Of a stretch of DNA of 47,020 nt, positions 22,710 to 30,102 are shown piece by piece. The position numbers and the translations under genes were made by a program. This DNA comes from a virus, in the IMG/VR virus record IMGVR_UViG_3300049046_000147, positions 1-47,020 of that record; one strand, given 5' to 3'. Under the pieces are notes generated by a model. That model was given only the letters and a program-made list of their open reading frames with translations. It had not been told where the DNA came from and ran no database searches. Numbering within the stretch: position 1 is the first letter of the stretch; the number at the start of each line of letters is the position of its first letter.

Positions 22710-22740
22710 ACGAGGAGGGGTGCTTGACATCCCTCCTCGT
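22710..22740 (+). terminator. Perfect 10-bp hairpin after the capsid gene
   Basis: ACGAGGAGGG (22710-22719) pairs perfectly with CCCTCCTCGT (22731-22740), loop 11 nt. No T-run follows, so it is more likely an mRNA-stabilising 3' hairpin or partial terminator than a full stop. The loop holds the -35 box of the next promoter. Confidence 0.55.
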
Positions 22741-22752
22741 GAAGCTAATAAT
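22724..22752 (+). promoter_or_regulatory. Promoter for the Thr/Ser-tail genes
   Basis: TTGACA (22724-22729) and AATAAT (22747-22752) at exactly 17 bp. The -35 lies inside the capsid-gene hairpin. The ATG at 22761 is only 8 bp past the -10, and no ribosome-binding site is present, so the transcript would be leaderless or nearly so. Confidence 0.6.
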
Positions 22753-22760
22753 AAAATTAC

Positions 22761-22994
22761 ATGTCTAAATACGACTCACTTACTGGCAGATTAAGAATAC
22801 TCACGTCTGCTCCTTCTGACCCTAAAGAGGGTGAAGAATATTTTGATACAACAGCCGGAACACGATCCCGCTATGACGGCTCGGTCTGGAGAGCTGTTGC
22901 CTACACAACAACTTCAACCAGTACCTCTACTTCGACTACAACCACGACCTCTACCTCGACTACAACAACTAGTACAAGTACTACGACTTCCTAA
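22761..22994 (+). CDS. Small virion-type protein with Thr/Ser tail (1 of 3)
   Basis: 77 residues: an N-terminal ~48-residue domain (ILTSAPSDPKEGEEYFDTT, then SRYDGSVWRAVAY), then 29 residues of almost pure Thr/Ser. The head domain resembles the short collar/fibre motif found in many phage structural proteins (P-x-G-x-x-x-Y-x-T, then W at its end). The next gene begins at its stop codon (CTAATATGG). Likely a decoration or fibre component whose tail is glycosylated (inference). Confidence 0.65.
   Translation: MSKYDSLTGRLRILTSAPSDPKEGEEYFDTTAGTRSRYDGSVWRAVAYTTTSTSTSTSTTTTTSTSTTTTSTSTTTS
22905..22991 (+). repeat. Thr/Ser-coding low-complexity tract (1)
   Basis: 29 codons, all Thr or Ser, in mixed codons. 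C-terminal tail of the 22761 protein. Confidence 0.85.
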
Positions 22995-22995
22995 T

Positions 22996-23205
22996 ATGGC
23001 TAATACTATTAAAGAAAATGCTACACACATCAGTCAAATAAAGGGTAGAACAACCCAGGTAACGTCTGATCCTGAAAACCAGGGTGTTGCAGGTCTTCGC
23101 GAGGGAGATGTTTACTACCGAACTGACATTAGTGAAACTAGAATCAGAGCTAATGGCAAATGGTGGGGTAAAAAATTAACAACAACTAGTACGAGTACAT
23201 CATAA
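22996..23205 (+). CDS. Small virion-type protein with Thr/Ser tail (2 of 3)
   Basis: 69 residues from the ATG at 22996: NQGVAGLREGDVYYRTDISE and IRANGKWWGKK form the same head domain as its neighbours, followed by a short TTTSTSTS end. The family pattern (G-D-x-Y-Y-x-T, then W) is clear. Starts one base after the previous stop and is followed one base later by the third copy. Confidence 0.6.
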   Translation: MANTIKENATHISQIKGRTTQVTSDPENQGVAGLREGDVYYRTDISETRIRANGKWWGKKLTTTSTSTS

Positions 23206-23206
23206 T

Positions 23207-23518
23207 ATGGGTCAAACACACTATTCAAAACTAGCAGGTAAAGCCGCAACAGGAACAAGTTTCCCATCTTCTCCTTTTAATGGTCAAGAGTTTTACCACA
23301 CTACTCGTCATATTAAATATCAGTATGATGCTACTGCTGGAGCTTGGAGAGGTGAACAATATAGTACGACCACCAGTACATCTACCTCAACAACTACAAC
23401 TTCTACTTCTAGTTCTACGACTACAACTTCAACCTCAACAACAACAACTAGCACGTCAACTAGTATTACAACCAGTACCTCTACTTCTACGAGTACAAGT
23501 ACAACAACTACGTTATAA
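23207..23518 (+). CDS. Small virion-type protein with Thr/Ser tail (3 of 3)
   Basis: 103 residues: head domain (FPSSPFNGQEFYHTTRHIKY, then AGAWRGEQY) and a ~50-residue tail of Thr/Ser. Same domain logic as the two upstream genes, so the three are a tandem paralogous array. Each follows the previous with no gap. Confidence 0.65.
   Translation: MGQTHYSKLAGKAATGTSFPSSPFNGQEFYHTTRHIKYQYDATAGAWRGEQYSTTTSTSTSTTTTSTSSSTTTTSTSTTTTSTSTSITTSTSTSTSTSTTTTL
23363..23515 (+). repeat. Thr/Ser-coding low-complexity tract (2)
   Basis: 51 codons, only Thr, Ser and single Ile/Leu, mixed codons. Tail of the third array protein. Confidence 0.85.
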
Positions 23519-23532
23519 AAGAAGGAAGCTTT

Positions 23533-24027
23533 ATGACAATTATTTATAACCCCAAAAAAGGTGCTCCGATTAACGACATTTGGAACAGAAAAGCTGTTTT
23601 ATTGGCAGTTAATGAGATGAAGAAGTACGAAAATGATTCTTTAGCAATGTATTTGCTCAAGAAATATGGTTTTCTACGAGAGGTTGCTCCCGATGACATC
23701 ATCAAAGTACAAGCTGAGATGGAAAAACCAGATCCTAAAGATGAGGACGTTATAGCTGCTCGCAAGCTGAAGGCTTTAAGTCCAAAACAATTAGAGGCTT
23801 TAAGCGCTGTTCCTTCAGGTGATCCTGATGGAGATGACGCAACTATCTCTATAATTCAAACTCGACAAGCAACCCCTGAAGAATCAGCTGGAGTTCCATC
23901 TGCCGATGGTGCCAAAGATAAAGATGGTGTTGCTTGGGTAGGCGGAGGCTTAGAAGAGGATACTCCAGGAGATGCTTTCATGGCTCCTCGTCGACCAGGT
24001 AAAAAGGGTGTATTTGGAGCTGCATAA
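23533..24027 (+). CDS. Unknown protein, Pro/Asp/Gly-rich C-terminus
   Basis: 164 residues with good ribosome-binding site (GAAGGAAGC). N-terminal ~65 residues are helical and basic (RKAVLLAVNEMKKYENDSLA); the C-terminal 100 are acidic and probably disordered (PSGDPDGDDATIS, AKDKDGVAWVGGGLEED). Placed in the head region and possibly a neck or accessory protein. No family recognised. Confidence 0.55.
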   Translation: MTIIYNPKKGAPINDIWNRKAVLLAVNEMKKYENDSLAMYLLKKYGFLREVAPDDIIKVQAEMEKPDPKDEDVIAARKLKALSPKQLEALSAVPSGDPDGDDATISIIQTRQATPEESAGVPSADGAKDKDGVAWVGGGLEEDTPGDAFMAPRRPGKKGVFGAA

Positions 24028-24323
24028 TGTCACAACCAACAACCGCTATTACTATTTCAGCAACAGGCACAGCCGTGTCGGGTCCTTGCGTAGTTACCAA
24101 CCTTCATTTGGCTGGTGGCTCAGACGCATCTACCGCCGTTATTAGAGACGGAGGAGCACTTGGGCCTATCAGAGCCAAGTTGTCTGCCGCAGCTGCCGGA
24201 AATGACGATCTGATGGGCTGCTTTAGGTTTACAAGCGATGTTTATATTACGCTTACTGGAACTAGCCCTGTAGCAACTGTTGCTATCAAGAACAGCAAGG
24301 CAAATCAGCTTAATCCTTCCTAG
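24027..24323 (+). CDS. Small beta-rich structural protein
   Basis: 98 residues, beta-rich with Gly/Ala/Thr pattern (MSQPTTAITISATGTAVSG, then FRFTSDVYITLTGTSPVATV). Stop/start overlap with the upstream gene. It resembles small decoration or fibre-type beta-sandwich proteins; not assignable further. Confidence 0.55.
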   Translation: MSQPTTAITISATGTAVSGPCVVTNLHLAGGSDASTAVIRDGGALGPIRAKLSAAAAGNDDLMGCFRFTSDVYITLTGTSPVATVAIKNSKANQLNPS

Positions 24324-24330
24324 TTGGCAA

Positions 24331-24359
24331 TTGTAATAATTGCGTAAATATTGTATAAT
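24331..24359 (+). promoter_or_regulatory. Promoter of the glycan operon
   Basis: TTGTAA (24331-24336) and a perfect TATAAT (24354-24359) with a 17-bp spacer; AAGGAAA (24371-24377) follows before the ATG at 24384. A small hairpin GCAATT/AATTGC (24327-24343) overlaps the -35. The glycosyltransferase genes may thus be switched on separately from the head genes. Confidence 0.75.
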
Positions 24360-24383
24360 CTGGTGTAGTAAAGGAAACACTAC

Positions 24384-25703
24384 ATGAGTACAAAAAGCGT
24401 TGCTATTTTTACGAATTTTTCGACATCTGACCCCGCATATTCCCTTAATCGAGTAGTCCAAGATCAAATTAAAATGTTCCTTCACAATGGGTATGAAAAT
24501 ATCCGTGTTTTAGTTGCTGAAGGTTTTGAACCTATTGAGATGTACTCTGAAGTAGAGATTGTCCATATTCCTAATGTTCCTTGTCATAATGAAATTAGAA
24601 AAGATGAGTCATTTGATAATGATGTTGATCTTATTTATCAATCATTGAGTAAGGCTCTAGAAGGCGTTGATGTTGTCCTAACCCATGACATTATTTATCA
24701 GCCAGCAGCTCTGAAACACAATTTTGCTGCTCGTAAATTTGCTTCAGAGAATCCCAATATCAAGTGGCTTCACTGGATTCATTCTGCAACCTCTCCCTAT
24801 AAGCTTGAGGCGTTAATGGGTATTTTTGAAGATGGATACATTAATTTAGTTCGTAAAGAATTTCCCAATTCCTTTTATGTTTTCTTTAATCATTATTCAA
24901 TTCCTCGTGTTGCAGCTAACTTTGGTGTTTCAGAAGATAAAGTCAAGATTGTCCACCACCCTCTCGACGTATATGGGTTTTGGGGTCTTGATCAAGAAGT
25001 TGCTCAATTTGCAGATGCTAAAAAATTACTCGAGGCAGATGCTATCTGCGTATATCCTTGCAGATTAGATCGAGGTAAGCAGGTAGAAATAGCTATTAAA
25101 ACAATGGCTATGCTTAAAACTTTCAACATGAATGTGCGTATGATTGTTGTTGATTTTCACTCAACCGGAGGCGATAAAGTCGTCTACCGAGATGAGCTGA
25201 AAGAAGTAGGAATCGACTATGGATTAAATCCCATAGAGTTGTCCTTTACTTCTGAATTCCTCCCAGAATGGTCAGCACAATTACCACATGCTCTCGTGAG
25301 GCAACTTTTAATGTTTGCTAACGTGATGGTCATGCCGTCAGTGAGTGAAAGTTACTCACTAGTTACACAGGAAGCTGCGTCGCTTGGTGCTGTGGTAGTG
25401 CTGAACAAAAACTTTCCACCATTCAGAGACATCTTCGGACCTAATGCTATTTACAGAAAATACAATTCTGGCATTGATGTGCTCTCTGGCATGGATGGAT
25501 GGACAACCGAACACTATGGCGGAGATGATGTTTCTCCAGGTGAAAGAGAATATCACGAGAAACAATATCATAAGAATACCGCTGGTATGATTGCTTACAG
25601 ACTAAGAAATTATGAAAATTTAGTGCTTCGTCAAAAGATTCTTAAAGAACGAAATCTAGATGCAGTATTTAAAAACGAGCTAGAGCCATTGCTCTACTCA
25701 TAG
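24384..25703 (+). CDS. Glycosyltransferase, GT-B fold (GT4-like)
   Basis: 439 residues, two Rossmann-like halves. The C-terminal half carries the nucleotide-sugar-binding E-x7-E pattern in PSVSESYSLVTQEAASLG, and the preceding CRLDRGKQVEIAIKTM is the usual GT4 donor-domain start. GT4 enzymes transfer sugars with retention from UDP/GDP donors. First gene of the glycan operon and directly behind its promoter. Acceptor unknown; the Thr/Ser tracts of the virion proteins are candidates. Confidence 0.8.
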   Translation: MSTKSVAIFTNFSTSDPAYSLNRVVQDQIKMFLHNGYENIRVLVAEGFEPIEMYSEVEIVHIPNVPCHNEIRKDESFDNDVDLIYQSLSKALEGVDVVLTHDIIYQPAALKHNFAARKFASENPNIKWLHWIHSATSPYKLEALMGIFEDGYINLVRKEFPNSFYVFFNHYSIPRVAANFGVSEDKVKIVHHPLDVYGFWGLDQEVAQFADAKKLLEADAICVYPCRLDRGKQVEIAIKTMAMLKTFNMNVRMIVVDFHSTGGDKVVYRDELKEVGIDYGLNPIELSFTSEFLPEWSAQLPHALVRQLLMFANVMVMPSVSESYSLVTQEAASLGAVVVLNKNFPPFRDIFGPNAIYRKYNSGIDVLSGMDGWTTEHYGGDDVSPGEREYHEKQYHKNTAGMIAYRLRNYENLVLRQKILKERNLDAVFKNELEPLLYS

Positions 25704-25712
25704 GAAGGATTG

Positions 25713-26483
25713 ATGAAAGACGCAGTTGTAATCGGTGGACTAGGTATGGTTGGCAAAGCTACTCGACAAGCCTTTGGCATTGAGAAGTTTATTGATTTAA
25801 AAGAGTCTACCTCTTCTTATAAAGAAGCTGGAAAAATGCGCTATGTCTTTCTTTGTTTACCAACACCAACTGTTAATGGCGTTTGCCAAACAGACTCAAT
25901 TAAAGAAGCTATTAAGGCGGTTCTTGATCACAGTACTACTCAAAATGTCTTTATCATACGCAGCACTGTTACTCCTGGTACTACTAAACATCTCAACGAA
26001 ATATTGGGTATTACTTGCATTGTTCATAATCCTGAGTTTTTAAGCGAAGACACCTGGGAGTCTGACATAAATCACCCAGACCTAGCGGTTATTGGTGGAG
26101 AGAACGAGGCATATATTGAAGATGTTGCTGCTGTGTACAGGGGTCGTTATAAGGGGTTAAACATCATCAAAACAGACAGCCTTACCTCTGAGATGATCAA
26201 ATACGCTATCAACACTTACTATGCAACTAAAGTAGTATTTGCTAACCAGATTTATGATCAAGCACAACGAATTGGTGCTAATTACGAAACAATCAAAAGA
26301 GCAATGTATGGTCGCAAGTGGATTGGTAAGAATCACTTAACAGTTTGGCATAAGGAAAAACGCGGTGCTGGTGGTAAGTGTTTAGAGAAAGATCTGGAAG
26401 CGTTTGCAGAATATACCCAACTTCCCTTGCTTAAAGAAGCTAATAAATTGAACAAGAAATACTTAGGAGGACAGCATGATTGA
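25713..26483 (+). CDS. UDP-glucose/GDP-mannose dehydrogenase-like protein, short
   Basis: 256 residues from the ATG at 25713, after GGAAGGATTG. N-terminal Rossmann domain (VVIGGLGMVG), STVTPGTT, HNPEFL, a central helix with EMIKYAINTYYATKVVFANQ, and the catalytic-Cys motif GGKCLEKD are all present. Members oxidise the C6 of a nucleotide sugar to a uronic acid. It ends soon after the catalytic Cys, so the C-terminal UDP-binding domain (about 130 residues in the usual 390-450) is missing. This could be a minimal or substrate-shifted enzyme. Confidence 0.75.
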   Translation: MKDAVVIGGLGMVGKATRQAFGIEKFIDLKESTSSYKEAGKMRYVFLCLPTPTVNGVCQTDSIKEAIKAVLDHSTTQNVFIIRSTVTPGTTKHLNEILGITCIVHNPEFLSEDTWESDINHPDLAVIGGENEAYIEDVAAVYRGRYKGLNIIKTDSLTSEMIKYAINTYYATKVVFANQIYDQAQRIGANYETIKRAMYGRKWIGKNHLTVWHKEKRGAGGKCLEKDLEAFAEYTQLPLLKEANKLNKKYLGGQHD

Positions 26484-26790
26484 GGGCGCTGTAATTGAGT
26501 CAGAGGATTTATTGGCAGAAGAACCAAGAGTCGTGCGTACTCAAGCTACTGGAGATAAAATCTTTTTTCTTAAAGATGGCAAGAGACAGTGGATCAAGAA
26601 CCCAGAAACACTACGAGCACTTGGTTTTGATTTTGGACAAGAAAAAGACATCTCAATTAAAGAGCTATACGAGTATGAAGACATAGGATCAATAGATATG
26701 AGAGTTGTTGAGGAGGGCGCTGCTCCCCAAGTCACAGTGACACCACCTCCTGAAAGAAAACCAGTATTAACGTATAGAAGGTCTGCCTAA
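26476..26790 (+). CDS. Small protein with a DGK-x-W-I domain
   Basis: 104 residues. Residues ~27-70 (IFFLKDGKRQWIKNPETLRA, then LGFDFGQEKDISIKELYEYE) match a short domain found singly or repeated in bacterial and phage surface-type proteins with the pattern F-x-DGKxxWI-xx-P-x-x-x-x-LG. A Pro-rich C-terminus follows. Overlaps the dehydrogenase stop by 8 bases. Role in the operon unknown. Confidence 0.5.
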   Translation: MIEGAVIESEDLLAEEPRVVRTQATGDKIFFLKDGKRQWIKNPETLRALGFDFGQEKDISIKELYEYEDIGSIDMRVVEEGAAPQVTVTPPPERKPVLTYRRSA

Positions 26791-27530
26791 TGCCTAAATT
26801 CAGTGTTATCACTCCTGCTTATAATCATAATGAGTTTAGAAGGCGAGATCTTGATCGGTGTGTATCAAGTCTTTTAAACCAGAGCTTTCAAAAATTTGAG
26901 CATATTATTGTTGATCAAACTGACAACGAAGATTTTGACATGAGTTGGTTGGACGAGGTTGGAAGCGTTAGGTGGTTCCAGCAGCCACACCTAGAGCGTT
27001 TATATGCGCTAAGAGAGGGCTTTGAGCAGGCTATGGGTGAATGGTTCTGCTTGCTTGATAGTGACGATATTTACTTACCTCACTACCTTGAGACTTGCAA
27101 TCTGATGATTGAAGAAAATCCTGAACACAAGATGTTTAACTTTGGAAATATTTATATTCATAGAGATGGTCGGGTCACGAGTCGAGATGTCTTCAAGCCA
27201 GAAATGAAAGAAGTAGGACACGAAGAATTTGGTGGCGGCTGCATTGTAAATGGTACATTTATTTTTCATCGTAGTGTTTGGGAAGATCTCGGTGATTTTC
27301 CTACTACAACTGACAAGCTGTGGAATCCCTGGGATTTCTCTATTGCAGCTCAAGAAGAATTTCCTGAATTACAAAAATACTTTATGGTCGACCACGAGGA
27401 TGAGCCAGAAAAGATTGCTAAAGAATTGGGTAATCCGTGGGGAAATGATTTCTACCTATTTTACAAATATACAAGGAAGTATCACTCTCTTCCTATCGAT
27501 AAGCACTTGCACTGTGTATATAATAAATAA
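26790..27530 (+). CDS. Glycosyltransferase, GT2
   Basis: 246 residues, GT-A fold: KFSVITPAYNHNEFRRRDLD at the N-terminus, then the donor/metal motif LLDSDDIYLP with its DxDD, and GGGCIVNGTFIFHRS later. GT2 enzymes are inverting and use UDP-sugars. The C-terminal ~40 residues contain a Trp/Tyr-rich stretch. The ATG overlaps the upstream stop. Confidence 0.8.
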   Translation: MPKFSVITPAYNHNEFRRRDLDRCVSSLLNQSFQKFEHIIVDQTDNEDFDMSWLDEVGSVRWFQQPHLERLYALREGFEQAMGEWFCLLDSDDIYLPHYLETCNLMIEENPEHKMFNFGNIYIHRDGRVTSRDVFKPEMKEVGHEEFGGGCIVNGTFIFHRSVWEDLGDFPTTTDKLWNPWDFSIAAQEEFPELQKYFMVDHEDEPEKIAKELGNPWGNDFYLFYKYTRKYHSLPIDKHLHCVYNK

Positions 27531-27555
27531 TGAAAGCATGGTGTATAATAAACTC

Positions 27556-28032
27556 ATGGATTATACAAATAGTGGACCATTAATAGGAAAGGCTGGAGAA
27601 CTGAGAGTAAGATCGGAACTTCTTCTTAGAGGATTGTCTGGAGCTGCTTTTGATCAAGATATGGGAGTTGATGTAATTGTAAGCAATGGGAAAAGGTTGC
27701 AAATAAAAACTGCAATTAAGCCGAGTTTGGATAAAAAGGCTTATTCATGGAGATATTCGTTTAGTATAAGACAGCCTCAAGTAAGAGGAATTGGCGATGG
27801 GCTATATTCGAGAAAATATAATAAGCGAGATTATAGTGAAGTTGTAGATTATTTTGTTCTTTGGTGTGTTGAAGATAATGTTTTTTACATTATTCCAGAA
27901 GGTCAGATAGGAGCGAAGGTTTCTATAGCTATAGCTACTCCAGAAAGATTGAGAACATATAAATTAAATAAGAAATTTAAGTCAACATCGAAGTACGAGC
28001 AATACAAAAACAACTGGGAACAGCTTCTATGA
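27556..28032 (+). CDS. PD-(D/E)XK nuclease-like protein inserted in the glycan operon
   Basis: 158 residues from the ATG at 27556. IGKAGELRVRSELLLRGL, then MGVDVIVSNGKRLQIKTAIK, gives the E...D-x(9-12)-Q-I-K pattern of a PD-(D/E)XK fold of the intron-nuclease/HJ-resolvase-like type. It has no obvious glycan role. Codon use differs from its neighbours (many AGA and ATA), the gene is AT-rich, it lies in a gap that has its own TATAAT (27544-27549), and it has no ribosome-binding site. These are signs of recent acquisition as a homing-type or moron gene. Confidence 0.6.
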   Translation: MDYTNSGPLIGKAGELRVRSELLLRGLSGAAFDQDMGVDVIVSNGKRLQIKTAIKPSLDKKAYSWRYSFSIRQPQVRGIGDGLYSRKYNKRDYSEVVDYFVLWCVEDNVFYIIPEGQIGAKVSIAIATPERLRTYKLNKKFKSTSKYEQYKNNWEQLL

Positions 28033-28778
28033 CCAAACCAATCGACATTTTTATCACAACTTACGAGCGCCAGCATTTTGCTAAAGAGTGTGTGGAATAT
28101 TTATATGCACGTACTCGTACGCCATTTAAACTAACTATTATTGATAATGGTGGTAATGAGTGGGCTGAGACTGATTCTAGAGTGCAGCGCTATGTTCCTC
28201 TTCATCGAGTATTTGGTAATACCGGCGTTCACTTTGCTTGGAATGTAGCTGTGTCTTTGGCGGATAGTGAATACTTTATTACTAGTGACCCAGACCTACT
28301 AGTTCCTGATTTAGATCCTATTGAGGGAAGTACTGGTGAGGGTGATTGGTTATCTAGAATGGTTCAATACATGAATCAACGATCAAACTATGGTGCTATC
28401 TCTATGTGTCCCCATGTGTTTATTGGGGCAGAGGGAATCCCTGTAGATCATCCAGAAGATGTACTTGAGAGAAATATGTGTGGTGCGGTGTTTCGTATTA
28501 TGCGTACTGATTTTGTAAAAAGCGTAGGAGGTTGGGAGCTTCGCATTGAAGCAGGAAGGAACCATGAAGAAAGAACAGTTTGCTCACGACTTCAAAATTC
28601 TGGTTATAAAACCGGCATTTGTTCTCGTATTCGAGCTTATCATAACTTTGGACAGAATTGGGGGTATCCTGAAGAGTTTACTCCAGAGATGCAAAAACAC
28701 AATCCAGACTTAAAAGAATATGTATTAAGTTTTGATCGTAGAGAAAACTACGACGAGAAAACATGGTGGCCTAAATGA
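28029..28778 (+). CDS. Glycosyltransferase, GT2-like
   Basis: 249 residues, GT-A fold: PIDIFITTYERQHFAKECVE, FKLTIIDNGGN, GVHFAWNVAVSLADSEYFIT and the DxD-type SDPDLLVP. A later RNMCGAVFRIMRTDFVKSVG region matches the acceptor side of this family. TGA/ATG-type overlap with both neighbours. Confidence 0.75.
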   Translation: MTKPIDIFITTYERQHFAKECVEYLYARTRTPFKLTIIDNGGNEWAETDSRVQRYVPLHRVFGNTGVHFAWNVAVSLADSEYFITSDPDLLVPDLDPIEGSTGEGDWLSRMVQYMNQRSNYGAISMCPHVFIGAEGIPVDHPEDVLERNMCGAVFRIMRTDFVKSVGGWELRIEAGRNHEERTVCSRLQNSGYKTGICSRIRAYHNFGQNWGYPEEFTPEMQKHNPDLKEYVLSFDRRENYDEKTWWPK

Positions 28779-29398
28779 AAGAACGTACTTTTTGGGATAG
28801 TTTTCACAGCCAGTACCAGATGGGAGATTCTAAGCATAGATCCTATCTGCTCAATAATTTGAGATATGTTCTCAAAGCAGAATCAATGCTTGATGTAGGA
28901 TGTGGAACAGGACCGCTTTATCAGCTTATTAAAGAAAAAAAACTGAGGCTCAAATATAAAGGTACTGATTATTCGTGGGCGATGATTGAGCAGTGTCAAT
29001 TACATTTTCCAGAAGGTGATTTTGAGGTTCAAGACGCTCGTAAGTTAGAGGAGAATGCTGGTTCTTGGGATGCCGTTGTGCTTATGCACTGCTTAGATCA
29101 TTTAGATGACTATCAATCAGCTATCAGAGAAGCAGCTCGAGTAGCTAAAAAGTATGTGGTGATTGTGCTGTGGAGAGATTTTGTTACCGACGGAACACGC
29201 TTAAATGACCGCAATATGATGAATAAAGAGGAGGGTGAAAAGCCCTGGGAAGACACGTACCTACAAGAATATTCTCGAGAAGTACTGGAAGAAGAGTTTA
29301 AGAAGAACAATCTTAAAATTATCGAGGAAACTAGTGGGGAAGTGATTAACGATCCTGGTAAGTATAACTTTATTTATTGGCTGGAGAAAAATGACTGA
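28775..29398 (+). CDS. SAM-dependent methyltransferase (class I)
   Basis: 207 residues with motif I SMLDVGCGTGPLYQL and the following acidic position in YKGTDYSWAMIEQC; motif IV-like WDAVVLMHCLDHLDD. Sits between two glycosyltransferases, so sugar or peptide O-methylation is the likely role (inference). Confidence 0.8.
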   Translation: MKERTFWDSFHSQYQMGDSKHRSYLLNNLRYVLKAESMLDVGCGTGPLYQLIKEKKLRLKYKGTDYSWAMIEQCQLHFPEGDFEVQDARKLEENAGSWDAVVLMHCLDHLDDYQSAIREAARVAKKYVVIVLWRDFVTDGTRLNDRNMMNKEEGEKPWEDTYLQEYSREVLEEEFKKNNLKIIEETSGEVINDPGKYNFIYWLEKND

Positions 29399-29591
29399 GT
29401 ACTTGTTGATAGCTACTGGTTCAGGTCATCCAATGCAAGATGTCTCAATGTCTTTCTTTGTTACTGCTGATCCAGCGCCATTTGTTCAGTATTTTACTAT
29501 GGGTTTAGTTCTAGGATTAACTGTCGGCTTGGTTTTCAGTCTAGTATTGGTCGGAGTAGTAAGAAGGACGTATGATGCAAGAAATGATTAA
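29391..29591 (+). CDS. Small single-pass membrane protein
   Basis: 66 residues with a hydrophobic Gly/Val-rich span (about 34-59, YFTMGLVLGLTVGLVFSLVL). Overlaps both neighbours. Could anchor the glycan enzymes to the membrane (inference). Confidence 0.55.
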   Translation: MTEYLLIATGSGHPMQDVSMSFFVTADPAPFVQYFTMGLVLGLTVGLVFSLVLVGVVRRTYDARND

Positions 29592-30102
29592 TTATCAGGA
29601 GTTGGAGCAGCAAGCCAATCCTGGCCAGTTCAGCATCTATGATATGGAAGTGCTGGTTCCAGAAGTGCAAAAATTAGAGTCAGGAGAGTGTTATCTTGAG
29701 ATTGGGGTTGATAGGGGTCGCTCGTTGAGTATTGCTAGAAAAGTAGCTAAAGACGACGTTAGGATTTGCGGCATTGATTTAGGGGAAGATCCCAAAGTTC
29801 CAGGGACTATTTTTACTCAAGGGGATAGTCATCAGTTAAGCGATCTTGTTTCAGAAGAAATCACAGTGCTGTTTGTCGATGGCGACCACAGTTATCAGGG
29901 TTGCAAAAAAGATATTGAGATTTGGTTTCCTAAAATGAAAAGAAATGGGACAATGCTTTTCCATGATTGTGATGAAACTTCTCCAGGTGTTATGTGGGCT
30001 GTCTCTGAGTTTGTTGACACTCATCGTAAACAGGTAAGCGAATTTAAATTGTGCAAACGCACTGATAAAAATACTAGCATGGGAGTTGTTCGATTATGTT
30101 AG
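29572..30102 (+). CDS. SAM-dependent methyltransferase, Methyltransf_24-like
   Basis: 176 residues. Motif I CYLEIGVDRGRSLSIA, the acidic ribose-binding position in ICGIDLGED, and the family block FVDGDHSYQGCKKDIEIW followed by NGTMLFHDCDE match the macrocin/cephalosporin O-methyltransferase group, whose DGDH and HDxD motifs often bind a metal. It likely O-methylates a sugar in the phage glycan. Ribosome-binding site AGAAGGACGT. Confidence 0.75.
   Translation: MMQEMINYQELEQQANPGQFSIYDMEVLVPEVQKLESGECYLEIGVDRGRSLSIARKVAKDDVRICGIDLGEDPKVPGTIFTQGDSHQLSDLVSEEITVLFVDGDHSYQGCKKDIEIWFPKMKRNGTMLFHDCDETSPGVMWAVSEFVDTHRKQVSEFKLCKRTDKNTSMGVVRLC

Noticed and set aside
22724-22740. Full rho-independent terminator after the capsid gene
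   Set aside because: The stem is perfect but no T-run follows, so it is reported only as a stabilising hairpin or partial terminator.
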